50,627 nucleotides of DNA from an uncultured Verrucomicrobia subdivision 3 bacterium (lineage in GTDB: Bacteria > Verrucomicrobiota > Verrucomicrobiia > Limisphaerales > UBA11358). The stretch lies in NCBI GenBank assembly GCA_903895255.1, contig CAITTG010000080.1, positions 1-50,627 on the forward strand, read 5' to 3'. Of the stretch, positions 34,303 through 44,900 are shown in pieces (position 1 is the first letter of the stretch; the number at the start of each line of letters is the position of its first letter). The translations under genes were made by a program, and so were the position numbers. Below the pieces are notes generated by a model. The model saw nothing but the letters and a program-made list of their open reading frames with translations, was not told the DNA's origin and did no database searches.

Positions 34303-35139
34303 ATGAAATGCAAACAGGCAACTTTTGAACGGGGCCCTTGGGCGGCCCGACGCGGTTTCACTTTGATCGAGCTGCTGGTGGTGATCGCCATCATTGCGAT
34401 TCTGGCGGCCATGCTCCTGCCGGCCCTGGCCAAGGCCAAGGAGAAAGCGCTCCGCATCAAATGCGTGAGTGGCATGCGGCAAATGTCCCTGGCGGCGCAC
34501 ATGTATGCCTCCGACAATGGCGAGCGCCTCTGTCCCACCTTTGTGATGAGCGGGCGCAATGGCACGTATCAAGATCCGGGCGGGGCATGCACGGCTTTGT
34601 GGCAAAGTTATGTGGGTTGGAAGGGGGCCAATCTGGCCGGCTTTGCGGAGTGTCCGGCCGCGTTTGAACGCCTGAAAAGCTTTGGAATTTACACCAATCT
34701 GCCGTCGTATGCCGGTAACCGCTTCATTCCCTGGACACCCCAGGACGTTAATCCATTTGAGTTTATTACGAGTTATACGGTGGTGAAAAAACCATCGGAT
34801 GGCTGCCTGATGGCCTGCGCCGGGGCGATTCAACAACAAAGTGACGGCAGCGTGGACTTTGCCGGCTGGGTTGATGGAAACAACGCCGGATATTATCCGC
34901 TGTGCCCGCACGGGGGGCGCCAGATCGGGACCATCAGCGGGGGATTTGCGGCCGGCCAGGGCAACTATTACAAGGATGGCACCGGTGTGATCGCTTTCTT
35001 CGACGGCCATGCCGAGGCGCGCAAGCCGGATCCCAACGGAACCACCGACGGCATGATCCCGCTCGTGCGCCCGGCCAACAGCAGTGATGGAGGCTCGCCC
35101 TGGGCCAAATTTTGGTGCGGGGGCCTCGGTGGCCATTAA
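34303..35139 (+). CDS. Prepilin-type N-terminal methylation protein with C-terminal FFDGH motif (second copy)
   Basis: 278 aa. The leader [18 protein letters not shown] is followed by [20 protein letters not shown], with cleavage expected after Gly18 and Glu at +5. The soluble domain shares with the 15945 protein the ECPAAF/TCPAAR segment and the C-terminal [18 protein letters not shown]. It is probably processed by prepilin peptidase into a pseudopilus-like or membrane-anchored protein. It is transcribed alone, with its own 21-bp operator. Neither copy is accompanied by pilus ATPase, platform or secretin genes in this window. Confidence 0.9.
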   Translation: MKCKQATFERGPWAARRGFTLIELLVVIAIIAILAAMLLPALAKAKEKALRIKCVSGMRQMSLAAHMYASDNGERLCPTFVMSGRNGTYQDPGGACTALWQSYVGWKGANLAGFAECPAAFERLKSFGIYTNLPSYAGNRFIPWTPQDVNPFEFITSYTVVKKPSDGCLMACAGAIQQQSDGSVDFAGWVDGNNAGYYPLCPHGGRQIGTISGGFAAGQGNYYKDGTGVIAFFDGHAEARKPDPNGTTDGMIPLVRPANSSDGGSPWAKFWCGGLGGH

Positions 35140-35263
35140 TTGCTTTGACCGGCATGATTCCCTTTAAATTCTGGTTTTCTTTTGGGTTGATGAGCTTTCG
35201 GAGGCTGGAAAGCAGTCGTTAGCTGGCTCCTGATTTTTACAGATGGTAACACCGTAGCGGCAT

Positions 35264-35303
35264 GAAGCAATTTACACCGTCAGTGACGCAAAATGGTTGT
35301 TTA
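35264..35303 (+). promoter_or_regulatory. 21-bp direct-repeat operator upstream of the 35401-41686 operon
   Basis: GAAGCAATTTACACC begins at 35264 and GACGCAAAATGG begins at 35285, 21 bp apart, about 98 nt before the ATG at 35401. The surrounding intergenic stretch (35140-35400) otherwise shows no gene. Confidence 0.6.
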
Positions 35304-35400
35304 CTTTTTCATCATCCATGGCGTCTCATGCCGCAGAATAATCTAATGATGACCGGCCGCCCAGGTTGCCAGCCAGCCGGGCCAGGCTGGTCGAACCAAT

Positions 35401-37095
35401 ATGTTGATGCGAAAAACTCCTTTGCTGGCCGCCGTCTGGCTGGCGGCATTCTCTTCCTTGCACGCTGAAATCCGGCTGCCACACGTGTTGGCCAGCCACA
35501 TGATTTTGCAGCGCGAAACCGCGGTCCCGATCTGGGGCTGGGCCGGTCCCGGCGAGACGGTCACGGTGACATTTGCCGGCCAGACTTGCGTTGCCAACGC
35601 CACGGCGGACGGTCGTTGGCAGGTGCAGCTCACGGCCATGCCTGCCAATGAAGATGGGCGGGATTTGGTGGTGGCGGACCAGGCTGGCCGGGTGGTCCTG
35701 ACGGACGTCCTGGTGGGCGATGTGTGGTTGGCCGGGGGGCAGTCGAACATGGGTTTTCCGTTGAATTCCGCCCACAATGCGGCGGAGGTCCTGCCGCAGG
35801 CCCGCGATCCGCAACTGCGATTTTTTAGTGTGGCGCGCAAGCCCGCCGCCGCACCCCAGTCGGATTGCGCCGGCACGTGGGAGGCCACCACGCCAGAGAC
35901 CGCCAAGAACTTTTCCGCCGTGGCGTATTTTTTCGCGCGTGAAATTCGCCGGGATCAACATTGTCCCGTCGGCGTCTTGCTGGCGCCTTGGGGGGGGACG
36001 GATATCGAAACCTGGATAAGTTTGGCGGGACTCAAACAAAGTCCGGCCCTCACCAAAACCCTCGATCGCTGGCGGGAGGCGGTGGTGCAGGCCGCAAAAA
36101 TCCAGGCGCATCCGGAATTGGCAGCCGCCTACGAATCGGATTTGAAACACTGGCAGGCGGAGGTGGCGCCGGCTTACAACGCCGCCTTGAAGCAATATAA
36201 TGCGGACAAGGCGGCCGGGCATGAGGTTGGTCCCAAGCCGCAACCAGCGCGTCCGGAACCGTCGAATCCTGATCCCATGGGCCTGCCGAGTCCCTCCCGC
36301 CGGCCGTCCACGCCCACGGTTAATTTTAACGGTCTGATCGCCCCGCTGGCACCTTGCGCCCTCCGCGGGATTATTTGGTATCAAGGGGAAAACAATGGCA
36401 GCGCCGGCATGGCCTATCGGGCGCTGTTTCCCCGGTTGATCATGGACTGGCGGGAGCAGTGGCAGTCCGCCGGATTTGCCGGCGGCGCCGATTTGCCGTT
36501 TTTGTTTGTCCAACTGCCTTGCAACGGGGCGGACGCGGTTCCCGTGGCCCAAAGTGGCTGGCCGTGGTTGCGGGAAGCCCAGTTGCTGACGCTGGGGGTG
36601 CCCCACACGGCCATGGCCATCACGATTGATGTTGGCAATCCCAACGATGTGCATCCGGCGGATAAAATCGATGTGGGGGTCCGGCTGGCGCTCGCGGCTA
36701 AAAAGCTGGTTTATCACGAATCGGTGATCGCTTCCGGTCCGCTTTATGAGGGTTTTACCGTCGAAGCCAACGGCCAGCTGCGCGTGTGCTTTAGCGAAAC
36801 GGGCGGTGGGTTGGTGATCGGGCAGGCTCCCTGGCGGGCCCCGGGCGTCCCACCGTTGCCATTGGATCAGCTCATTGGCTTTTATCTGGCGGGCGAGGAT
36901 CAGCACTGGGTGGCGGCCTCGGCCCGGATTGACGGCGGTTGCGTGGTGGTGAGGAGTCCGCAGGTGCCCCATCCGGTGGCAGTGCGCTATGGCTGGGCCA
37001 ATTCCCCCCGCTGCAATCTTTACAACCAGGCAGGCTTGCCAGCCTCGCCTTTCCGCACTGACCAATGGACCGATGCCCAGGGGAGAACCAATTGA
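35401..37095 (+). CDS. Sialate O-acetylesterase-family SGNH esterase
   Basis: 564 aa with signal peptide (MRKTPLLAAVWLAAFSSLHA); ATG 35407 is an alternative start two codons in. Residues 24-100 form the usual N-terminal beta domain (IRLPHVLASHMILQRE, VPIWGWAGPGE). The SGNH catalytic block contains the nucleophile Ser115 in VWLAGGQSNM, the GIIWYQGENNG block and a C-terminal DVHPADK with the catalytic Asp-x-x-His arrangement. This family removes O-acetyl groups from sugars. In CAZyme clusters of soil and gut bacteria it usually serves pectin or xylan deacetylation rather than sialic acid, and the neighbours here agree. First gene of a three-gene operon; the next gene begins 11 nt downstream. 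Confidence 0.9.
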   Translation: MLMRKTPLLAAVWLAAFSSLHAEIRLPHVLASHMILQRETAVPIWGWAGPGETVTVTFAGQTCVANATADGRWQVQLTAMPANEDGRDLVVADQAGRVVLTDVLVGDVWLAGGQSNMGFPLNSAHNAAEVLPQARDPQLRFFSVARKPAAAPQSDCAGTWEATTPETAKNFSAVAYFFAREIRRDQHCPVGVLLAPWGGTDIETWISLAGLKQSPALTKTLDRWREAVVQAAKIQAHPELAAAYESDLKHWQAEVAPAYNAALKQYNADKAAGHEVGPKPQPARPEPSNPDPMGLPSPSRRPSTPTVNFNGLIAPLAPCALRGIIWYQGENNGSAGMAYRALFPRLIMDWREQWQSAGFAGGADLPFLFVQLPCNGADAVPVAQSGWPWLREAQLLTLGVPHTAMAITIDVGNPNDVHPADKIDVGVRLALAAKKLVYHESVIASGPLYEGFTVEANGQLRVCFSETGGGLVIGQAPWRAPGVPPLPLDQLIGFYLAGEDQHWVAASARIDGGCVVVRSPQVPHPVAVRYGWANSPRCNLYNQAGLPASPFRTDQWTDAQGRTN

Positions 37096-37106
37096 AACCA
37101 CGAAAT

Positions 37107-39503
37107 ATGATGAATAAAAATCTTTGGCTATCGCTTTGGCTGGGTATGGTCACAGGAATAGCTGTGCCCGCCAATCCGGTGGTTTTCTGGGCTCCCGACA
37201 GTGTTGAACCTGGCAATGTGGTGTTGCTTTATGGCGGCGGGTTGGCGGAGATGCCCCAAGTGGCGGCGAGCCGTCTGCCGGATGGGGCAGTCGAGCATCC
37301 GGGCAGGTCCACGCCGCTGCCGGAACCGGGCGTGGCCTGCCCGGCCATCCAGGCGACGGATAATTCGCTCAAGTTTCAACTGCCGGCCAGTTTCCGCCCC
37401 GGACTGTTTCAGGCCATCGTTCAAAATGGCGCGGCCACCAGCGCCCCGGTGGTGTTGAACCGGCCGGAATTATGGTTTATGCAACCAGCGCAACTCCAGC
37501 CGGGCCTGACGCAAAACCAGGCGCCTCCCGGGGCGGTGGTGCAAATTATTGGTAAAAATTTTCTGCTGCCGCCAGATATTGGCCAGCCCCGCGCGGTGTT
37601 GCACACCGCTGCCGGCAACTGGGTTGAGCTAACAGTGACCAACGCGGAGCGATTCTCTTTGTTTGCAACGCTGCCTGGGGAATTGGCCCCGGGGCGGGGC
37701 GACCTTTGGATTCACAATGGTTTTGGCGGCCCGTCAGGCTGGGGCGGCCCCCTGGCGGTGGAAATAAAAAGACCGGACGTCTGGCCGGACCGGGTGTTTA
37801 ATGTCAAAACCTTCGGCGCGCACGGCGACGGGGTGGCGGATGATTCCGCCAGCCTGCGTGCCGCCCTGGCCGCCGCCGGCACCAATGGCGGGGGCATCGT
37901 TTTCCTCCCGTGGGGCACTTACCGGCTGACCAATTGCCTGGTCCTGCCAGAGCGCACGATTCTACGCGGCGAGGGCCGGGACAGCACCGTCCTCCAATGG
38001 CCGGTGGACGAACCCCGATCCCTGGTGGATTTTGCTGCCGGGGCGATGTATGGTGGCTCCAGGTTTGCGGTTGAAGACTTAACCCTGATTGTCCGCAAAG
38101 TGGACACCCTGTTCACTGACGTCCCGGGCAGTGCCGGCCTGCCACCGGCTTTAAAATCCCTCCGGTCAATGACCGCCCGCGATGTGTTTTTTCGCCGGGT
38201 GAACTTTCAGCACTGGCTGATGTGCAGCCATCCGGACCGCGAGCCGGCCCTATGGAATGTGGTCACCAATGCGGCCGGGCGGGTCGTCAAACCCAGCAAG
38301 TTTGACGGCGACGGTGCGCACATCCTCCGCATCACGGGGGTCGAAAATTTCGAACTGAGTGACTGCCAGGCCCAGGGGGGGCAAGTTCATCTGCGCAACC
38401 TGGTCAATGCCCGGGAAACGGGAAGTTTATTCGGGAACGAGATGGGTTATTGCTGGGTGGAGCTGGGTGGCGGCGCGCATTACGAGGTTTGCGCGAACAA
38501 TGAAATCCGCGCGTCCGCCTCCTGGGGTTACGGTAATATCGGCATGCAATACGTCCACTCCGCCCACAACCGCAGTTATAATTTTGTGCGGGGTGAACGC
38601 GAGGCCATGACCCTGGATATCAGCGCCCTGCCCACGGCCATTGCGCAAAGCAATATCGCCTGGTTTGGGCTGCCCACGCTAGTGGACGGCCAAACTTTGA
38701 CCCTGGCCGGTATCAAGGCGCGGCCGGATGAATTCAGCGGGCTGGCTTTGCTGGTGCTTGACGGTCCCGGCGCCGGGCAGTACCGCGTGATCACCCATAA
38801 TACTTCCACCGAGTTTACCGTGGATCGTCCCTGGGACGTGCCCCCGACCACCGGGAGCACCGTGGGACTATGGCTGTTGATGCGGCACATGATTGTTTAT
38901 GAGTGCTCGGGCACCGATTGCAGCGCCTTCTCCCAGCTCTATGGTAGTTTTTATGATTTTACCATTGATAGCTGCCGGGTGGAGCGCAACCAGGGGTTGT
39001 GGGGGCAGAGCGGGTGGTTTGTGCAGTTTTGCTACAATGAGGTGGCCTATGCCAATAGTTATCATCCTGGGATTGGCCCGCACGGCAACAACCCGGAGGG
39101 CAATCTGCCTTTTAGCTTTATTGGCCTTACCGATGGCAACCTGCGCATCACCAAATTTGGCTCGGCGCAGTATGGCCGCAAGCTGGTGTTTGTGAATGAT
39201 GTGGCACCCCATCCTGTGCCTGGCGGCCGAGGCATCATCGTCAAAAGTAATCAACTGAGCTACAACCAGCGGGTGGCGTTTCCGCCGAGCGCCGATCCGC
39301 GGCCACACGATGATGGTAAAGTACGTTTTGTGGATGTGGTGGTGGACGGCAACCACATTGCGCACTCCACCGCCGGGGTGCAAATCGGTCCCGGGGCCCG
39401 GAATGTGGTCCTGGTCAGTAACCAATACAGGGATGTTGCGGTTCCTCATCTGCTGGCCAAACCCGAGCAAGCCCGTCTGCTGGGCAGTGACGCGACCCCA
39501 TGA
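37107..39503 (+). CDS. Secreted pectate-lyase-superfamily beta-helix protein with IPT-like domain
   Basis: 798 aa from ATG 37107 (tandem ATG at 37110). The signal peptide is MMNKNLWLSLWLGMVTGIAVPA. Residues about 130-215 resemble an IPT/TIG immunoglobulin-like fold (PGAVVQIIGKNFLL). From about residue 230 FNVKTFGAHGDGVADDSASLRAALAAAG marks the pectate-lyase-3/GH28-like superfamily beta-helix, which continues to the C-terminus (FLPWGTYRLTNCLVLPERTILRGEG, FELSDCQAQGG). The family includes lyases and hydrolases acting on galacturonan-type chains. Catalytic residues are not identifiable by eye. The stop overlaps the next start as ATGA. Confidence 0.82.
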   Translation: MMNKNLWLSLWLGMVTGIAVPANPVVFWAPDSVEPGNVVLLYGGGLAEMPQVAASRLPDGAVEHPGRSTPLPEPGVACPAIQATDNSLKFQLPASFRPGLFQAIVQNGAATSAPVVLNRPELWFMQPAQLQPGLTQNQAPPGAVVQIIGKNFLLPPDIGQPRAVLHTAAGNWVELTVTNAERFSLFATLPGELAPGRGDLWIHNGFGGPSGWGGPLAVEIKRPDVWPDRVFNVKTFGAHGDGVADDSASLRAALAAAGTNGGGIVFLPWGTYRLTNCLVLPERTILRGEGRDSTVLQWPVDEPRSLVDFAAGAMYGGSRFAVEDLTLIVRKVDTLFTDVPGSAGLPPALKSLRSMTARDVFFRRVNFQHWLMCSHPDREPALWNVVTNAAGRVVKPSKFDGDGAHILRITGVENFELSDCQAQGGQVHLRNLVNARETGSLFGNEMGYCWVELGGGAHYEVCANNEIRASASWGYGNIGMQYVHSAHNRSYNFVRGEREAMTLDISALPTAIAQSNIAWFGLPTLVDGQTLTLAGIKARPDEFSGLALLVLDGPGAGQYRVITHNTSTEFTVDRPWDVPPTTGSTVGLWLLMRHMIVYECSGTDCSAFSQLYGSFYDFTIDSCRVERNQGLWGQSGWFVQFCYNEVAYANSYHPGIGPHGNNPEGNLPFSFIGLTDGNLRITKFGSAQYGRKLVFVNDVAPHPVPGGRGIIVKSNQLSYNQRVAFPPSADPRPHDDGKVRFVDVVVDGNHIAHSTAGVQIGPGARNVVLVSNQYRDVAVPHLLAKPEQARLLGSDATP

Positions 39504-41686
39504 AGGAAGTCCCGCCCATCAAATTTATTGGGGGAATAATGCGGATGGGTTGTTGCGTGGCCGGTTGGGCCTGGCTCCTGGCTGGAGTCAGCCACGTCGT
39601 GGCCGCCCAACCCACCGAAGCCCTGGCCGCCGGCAGTGTGGTCTGGGATTCACCCAGCTCCGATTCCCGTGGTTCCATGCCACTGGGTAATGGTGACTTG
39701 GGATTGAATGTTTGGGTGGAGACCAATGGTGACCTGGTCTTTTACGTTTCAAAAACGGATGCCTGGAGCGACAACGTTGCGGGTGGCAAGGGTCTGCCCA
39801 AACTCGGCCGTGTGCGCGTCAGACTTCGACCCGGTTTACTCGTCCCGGGCGGGTCTTTTAGCCAGAAACTGGAACTGGCGGCCGGGGAGATTGACATCAA
39901 ATCCGGCTCCGCTGATGCCGAGTCACAGGTGCGAATTTGGGTGGATGCCAACCGGCCGGTCATTCATGTGGAAACGGCAACCGCCCAGCCCCATGAGTTG
40001 CAAGTCACTTTCGAGTCGTTGCGTCCCTTGCCGGAAAAAAATCTGCAGTCCGACACCGTCGTGCCGGATCAAACCAACCGGGTGGTCTGGTTCTACCGTA
40101 ATCTGAACCGGCAGATTCCGCAACTGACCAACCGGACGTTTGGCGCGGCCATCCTGGGTGACAACCTGGTTGCGGGCAGCGCCACTGAGTTGCATTCCGC
40201 GAGGCCCGGACGAACGCAGGCCTTTGCCATCTGCGCCCTCACCGCCCAAACGGACACCACCGAGGGCTGGCTGGCGCAATTGAATGATCTCATTGCGCGA
40301 AGTCAGGCCGTTCCCCGCGAAACCGCCCGGGTGCAGCACTTGGATTGGTGGCGGCAATTCTGGCAGCGCAGTTGGATCGTGGTGGGTGGTGATGTCGCGG
40401 CCACAAACGTTACCCGCGGTTATGTGCTGCAGCGGTTTATCACCGCTGCGGCGGGGCGGGGCGGGGCGCCGATCAAGTTCAACGGCTCCATCTTCACCAT
40501 GGATTATTGGAAACAGGAAAAAATCAAGGGGGTGGCCACCAATTACTGGGTGGGCGCGGATGCCCGGGATTGGGGAGGGCAGTACTGGTTCCAAAACACC
40601 CGCCCCCTCTACTGGCCGCTATTGCAGAGCGGTGATTTTGAAATGATGCAACCCCTGTTCGAGATGTTCCGGAACATCCTGCCCAACAATGCCCGCCTGG
40701 TGCGCGAGTTTTACGGGCATGACGGCGCGTATTTTGCGGAAACCGCCCCGTTTTACGGCGGGCTCAGCCGGCTTACCACCAATGAACCCGGCAGCTATAC
40801 CAAGCATTATTTTACCCCGGTCCTCGAATTGAGCGCCATGATGCTGGATTATTATGCATATACTGGGGATGAGGACTTTGTCCGCCAGACCCTCTTGCCC
40901 ATCGCCACTGCCGGGGTGACTTTTTTTGACCAGCACTTTCCCCGCGACGCGGCAGGTCATCTCTTGCTGGCACCCGACAACGCCATCGAAATGTATTGGA
41001 AGGCCCAAAATCCCGCGCCTGACATTGCCGGTTTGCGCTGGGTATTGGGCGGCTTGTTAAACCTGCCGCCAGCCCTGACCACGGAAACCCTGCGGGCCCG
41101 CTGGCGAAAACTCCTCGCCGAGGTTCCCCCGTTGCCGGTGGCTCAAATCAATGGCACCAAACTGCTCTTGCCGGCGGAAGTTTATGATCACGGCCATAAT
41201 TTTGAAAACCCCGAACTCTACTCCATTTATCCCTTCCGGCTGTATGGCTTGCATCAACCGGACCTCGAACTGGCCCGAACCACATTTGCCGCCCGGCGCT
41301 TTCGCGAGGATGGTTGCTGGCGGCAAAGCGGCATCCAGGCCGCGCTGCTCGGCGACACGGACACCGCCCGCAAAAATGTGGTTTTCGTCCTCCAGCGGCA
41401 GGAACCGCAAGTGCGCTTTCCCGCCTTTTGGGCGCATGGTTCGGATTATGTGCCCGATGAGGATAATGGGGGCAATGGCATGAATGCCTTGCAGTTAATG
41501 CTCCTGCAAAGTGTCGGCAGGAAAATTTACCTGCTCCCGGCCTGGCCCAAAACGTGGAGTGCCAGTTTCAAACTCCATGCCCCATTCAACACCACTGTAG
41601 AGGGAAATGTGCTGGGTGGCCGCGTGCAATCCCTGACGGTGTTTCCCCCCGAAAGGCGGTTGGATGTAGTTTGGCCAACCGAGTAA
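39500..41686 (+). CDS. DUF5703/GH95-like six-hairpin glycosidase
   Basis: 728 aa. A hydrophobic stretch at about residues 15-36 (MGCCVAGWAWLLAGVSHVVAA) acts as signal peptide. The N-terminal domain starts VVWDSPSSDSRGSMPLGNGDLGLNVWVETNGDLVFYVSKTDAW, diagnostic for the DUF5703-type domain related to the front of GH95 fucosidases. The middle and C-terminal parts form an (alpha/alpha)6 barrel (WVGADARDWGGQYWFQNTRPLYWPLL, WVLGGLLNLPPAL) and a final small beta domain (VGRKIYLLPAWPKTWSASFKLHAP). The likely substrate is an alpha-linked deoxy- or neutral sugar side chain, which is inferred from the GH95 relation. It ends the three-gene operon. Confidence 0.85.
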   Translation: MKEVPPIKFIGGIMRMGCCVAGWAWLLAGVSHVVAAQPTEALAAGSVVWDSPSSDSRGSMPLGNGDLGLNVWVETNGDLVFYVSKTDAWSDNVAGGKGLPKLGRVRVRLRPGLLVPGGSFSQKLELAAGEIDIKSGSADAESQVRIWVDANRPVIHVETATAQPHELQVTFESLRPLPEKNLQSDTVVPDQTNRVVWFYRNLNRQIPQLTNRTFGAAILGDNLVAGSATELHSARPGRTQAFAICALTAQTDTTEGWLAQLNDLIARSQAVPRETARVQHLDWWRQFWQRSWIVVGGDVAATNVTRGYVLQRFITAAAGRGGAPIKFNGSIFTMDYWKQEKIKGVATNYWVGADARDWGGQYWFQNTRPLYWPLLQSGDFEMMQPLFEMFRNILPNNARLVREFYGHDGAYFAETAPFYGGLSRLTTNEPGSYTKHYFTPVLELSAMMLDYYAYTGDEDFVRQTLLPIATAGVTFFDQHFPRDAAGHLLLAPDNAIEMYWKAQNPAPDIAGLRWVLGGLLNLPPALTTETLRARWRKLLAEVPPLPVAQINGTKLLLPAEVYDHGHNFENPELYSIYPFRLYGLHQPDLELARTTFAARRFREDGCWRQSGIQAALLGDTDTARKNVVFVLQRQEPQVRFPAFWAHGSDYVPDEDNGGNGMNALQLMLLQSVGRKIYLLPAWPKTWSASFKLHAPFNTTVEGNVLGGRVQSLTVFPPERRLDVVWPTE

Positions 41687-41794
41687 GCTGGTGACCGCCG
41701 CCGCCCGCCGCACTGCCGCCCCTGACGCTCCGTTTACTCACATTTTTGACCGGAAAGGTATGAACCCGGGCCGCTATCCCTGGTTGCGAGAGAC

Positions 41795-41835
41795 GACGTA
41801 ATTTCACCCCTCTGTGCCGCAAAATAGCCTCTTCC
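41795..41835 (+). promoter_or_regulatory. 21-bp direct-repeat operator upstream of the second giant repeat protein
   Basis: GACGTAATTTCACCCC begins at 41795 and GCCGCAAAATAGCC begins at 41816, 21 bp apart. It lies about 90 nt before the ATG at 41926, in a 239-bp intergenic stretch with no other visible gene. TATGCCTAAAT downstream, at about 41860, is a weak -10 candidate. Confidence 0.65.
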
Positions 41836-41925
41836 AGTTTTGGCCCAAACTTTTAGTGTATGCCTAAATCCACGTTTCAACAAAACGCGAACTCATAGTT
41901 CAATCCATAAATTGCAACCTGAAAC

Positions 41926-44900
41926 ATGAAAGCCTATCAAACACCCATCCGTTTCCTCTTGGTGACAGCCGCCGCCAGCCTGCTGGCTGGAGGAACCGGC
42001 CAGTCCTCCCCCATTTTAAAACTTGATAATGTCAATGTCCTCACGGACCCCGCGGCCTGGTCGGGTGTTGCGGTGCCAGGAAGCGGTGACATCGCCCAGT
42101 TCGATGGGGCCACCGCTTACAGTTCGACCAATGCCTGGCCTCTGGGTGCGGCCACGGCATGGAACGGGATTCAGGTGTTGTCGCCCACCAATTCACTCAC
42201 AATTCAAAACGATGGCAATGCCCTGACCTTGGGCGCGGCGGGCATAGACCTCTCGGTGGCCACCGCCAGCCTCACGCTGAGCAATGCGATCACCCTGGCG
42301 GCTTCGCAACCCTGGGTCGTGGCTGCCGGGCAAACTGTCAAAGCTTTTGGACCCATTACTGATGGCGGCAGTGGTTTTGGCATCACCAATTCTGGCACCG
42401 GAGCTGTCACCCTGGCCGGGGTCAACACGTTCAGCGGGGGCGTAACCTTAAGCTCAGGCATCCTGAACCTGAATAGCAGCACGGCTCCCGGCTCCGGCCC
42501 CCTCACCATCCTTGGCGGGGTATTGAACAACAACTCCAGTGGCGGCGTCACGCTGTCCGGGAATAATCCCCAGTTTTGGAACGGTGACTTTACCTATGCT
42601 GGCAGCCAGTATTTAATCCTTGGCAGTGGCCCCGTGGCCATCTCCGCCGCCCGGAATCTGACGGTTACCAACACGCTGATCGCGAATGGCGTGCTCTCCG
42701 GTCCCGGGGCGCTGAACGCCCTGGACATCACCAAATTCGGCAATGGATTGCTGACCCTGGGATCGCCCATCACCCTCCGGGGACCGGGTCAGACCAATTC
42801 GGTTGTGGCTGGCACCCTGAATCTCAATGGCACCATCGCAGACGGAGGGCATGGCTACACTTTGGGCAAAACGGGCGCGGGCACCCTTGGTCTGTATGGC
42901 ACAAATACTTACACCGGCTCCACATTGATCACAGGCGGTTCCCTGACGGTCGGATCCAACGGCGTTTTGAGTGCCGCCTCCACGGTGATCATCAGTACGA
43001 ATTGCTCCCTAACTGTGGCGGCCGGTGGCATTATTAACGGACCAGTGCTGGATAATGCGACCAATCTGAGTGCCAATTGCACGGTCAATGGCTCCATTGC
43101 CGGCAACGTCACCTTGACGGCAGGCAGCGGGCCGGCCAGCCCCAACGCGAATGCAACTCCTAACGTCAACACGGGCTGGCTCCAGGCCAACAACGGGGCC
43201 TCCGTAAGTGCTGGTGGTTACATCACGAATAATGGCACCCTAGTAGTGACGGGCACGAATCCGGTCACGCTGGGCACGATCATTAGCACCGCCGCGCTGG
43301 GTGGCATTCAAAATAAAGCCACCAATGGCAATGGTCAGACCTTCAATTTTGCGGCCGGCACCGCGCTGTCGTACTTCCAGTCCTACGCCGCCGCCTCGGC
43401 CACGCTGCTAGTGGCGGGCAATGGCCCGGCTTACGTCAAGTTCTTTGGCTATAATGACAGTGCCAACATGGTGCCCTACACCAACACCCTGAACGGTGGC
43501 ACCTGGACTATCGGCTATTTGGGCCAGAATAATTCCGGCGCTCATAACGTGGGCATTCTCAACGTCACCGGCGGCGCCGCGGTAACGCTCACGAATAATG
43601 CCAATTACCTCCACGGCACCTATAATATCATCAACGGCTCGATGACTTTTTTGAGCGCGATTGCGGAAAATCACCTCGCGAATAATTTTGGTCTGAATTT
43701 TTCCGTCAACGACAACGGGGGTGGCTTTGGCTATTTTACGGTCACCAACGGCGGAATTACGCTGGGTCTGGCCGTTGCCAACAATGCTACTGAGAACAAC
43801 TCGTTCAGTGTCGGCAATGGTGGCACGGCCTATATTAAAGGCAATCTGACCTTGGGAACCACCGTCGCCCAAGGCAACGCCGAGGTAAATTCGGTCAACC
43901 TTTCCGGCGGTCAATTATTGGTGAATGGTGCGATTGCCGCCGCCGCCGCCGCCAGTTCCCAGGACCGCATCTTTAATTGGACGGGCGGACAGCTAACTGC
44001 CACCACCATCACCACGTCGTCCGGGTTTAACGATCCGGCCAGTGCCATTGGCAGCCTGGTGGTGAGCAACACCGCCGGCATTCTGGCCCCCGGCGGCTCC
44101 GCCACGCCTGGCAAAATTGCGATCACGGGTGGTTATGTCCAGACCGCCGGCGGCACGCTGGCGGTGGATATCGGCGGCACCACCAGCGCGAACGCTTACA
44201 CCAACTTGGGTGCCTATTATGATACGGTTTCCGTCACCGGTAGCGGCAGTGTGGCGGGGTTGATCACCGCTAATTTGATCAATGGTTATACTCCGGCCGC
44301 CACCAGTGCCTTTACCATTCTAAGCGCCGCCGGTGGTTTGGTGGCTAGCCCGGGCAGCCTGGGCTTTGCTGGGTATATTCCTGTTTCCGTCAACGGGGTG
44401 CCCGCCAGTGGCAAGTATTTCCAGGTCCTGATTGCCGGCAACAATCTGATCCTGACCAACTATGGCGTATCCGTGCCGCCCCTGGCCGCGAAATTCAGCC
44501 CCACTAACACCATCGGGGTTGCCCCTTTTGCCGCCACTTTCCTAGACAGTTCCACGGGCATCATCACCAACCGGTTCTGGAGTTTCGGCGATGGCGGCAC
44601 GACCAACACCGCGGCCACGACGGTGGCCTATACTTACAACTCAATTGGCACCTATACCAATGTGTTGACCGTCACCGACGTCTTTGGCAACACCAGTTCG
44701 GCCACCGGCGTGGTTCATGCCACAGCGGCGGCGGTAAATCTCACCTGGCAGGGCGGGCTCGCGGGCAATGCTTGGAATACAAGCACCTTGAACTGGCTGA
44801 ATGGTTCCAGTGCGGCGGCTTATGGCGATCCCGATTATGTCGCCTTTGACGACAGTGGCAGCGCGAGCCCGGCCATTAGTTTGAATACCATTGTCCAGCC

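Noticed and set aside
979..41835. The 21-bp repeats as sigma-54 promoters or CRISPR units
   Set aside because: They lack the GG-N10-GC pattern of sigma-54 sites. They also have no identical repeats with unique spacers and are scattered upstream of genes.
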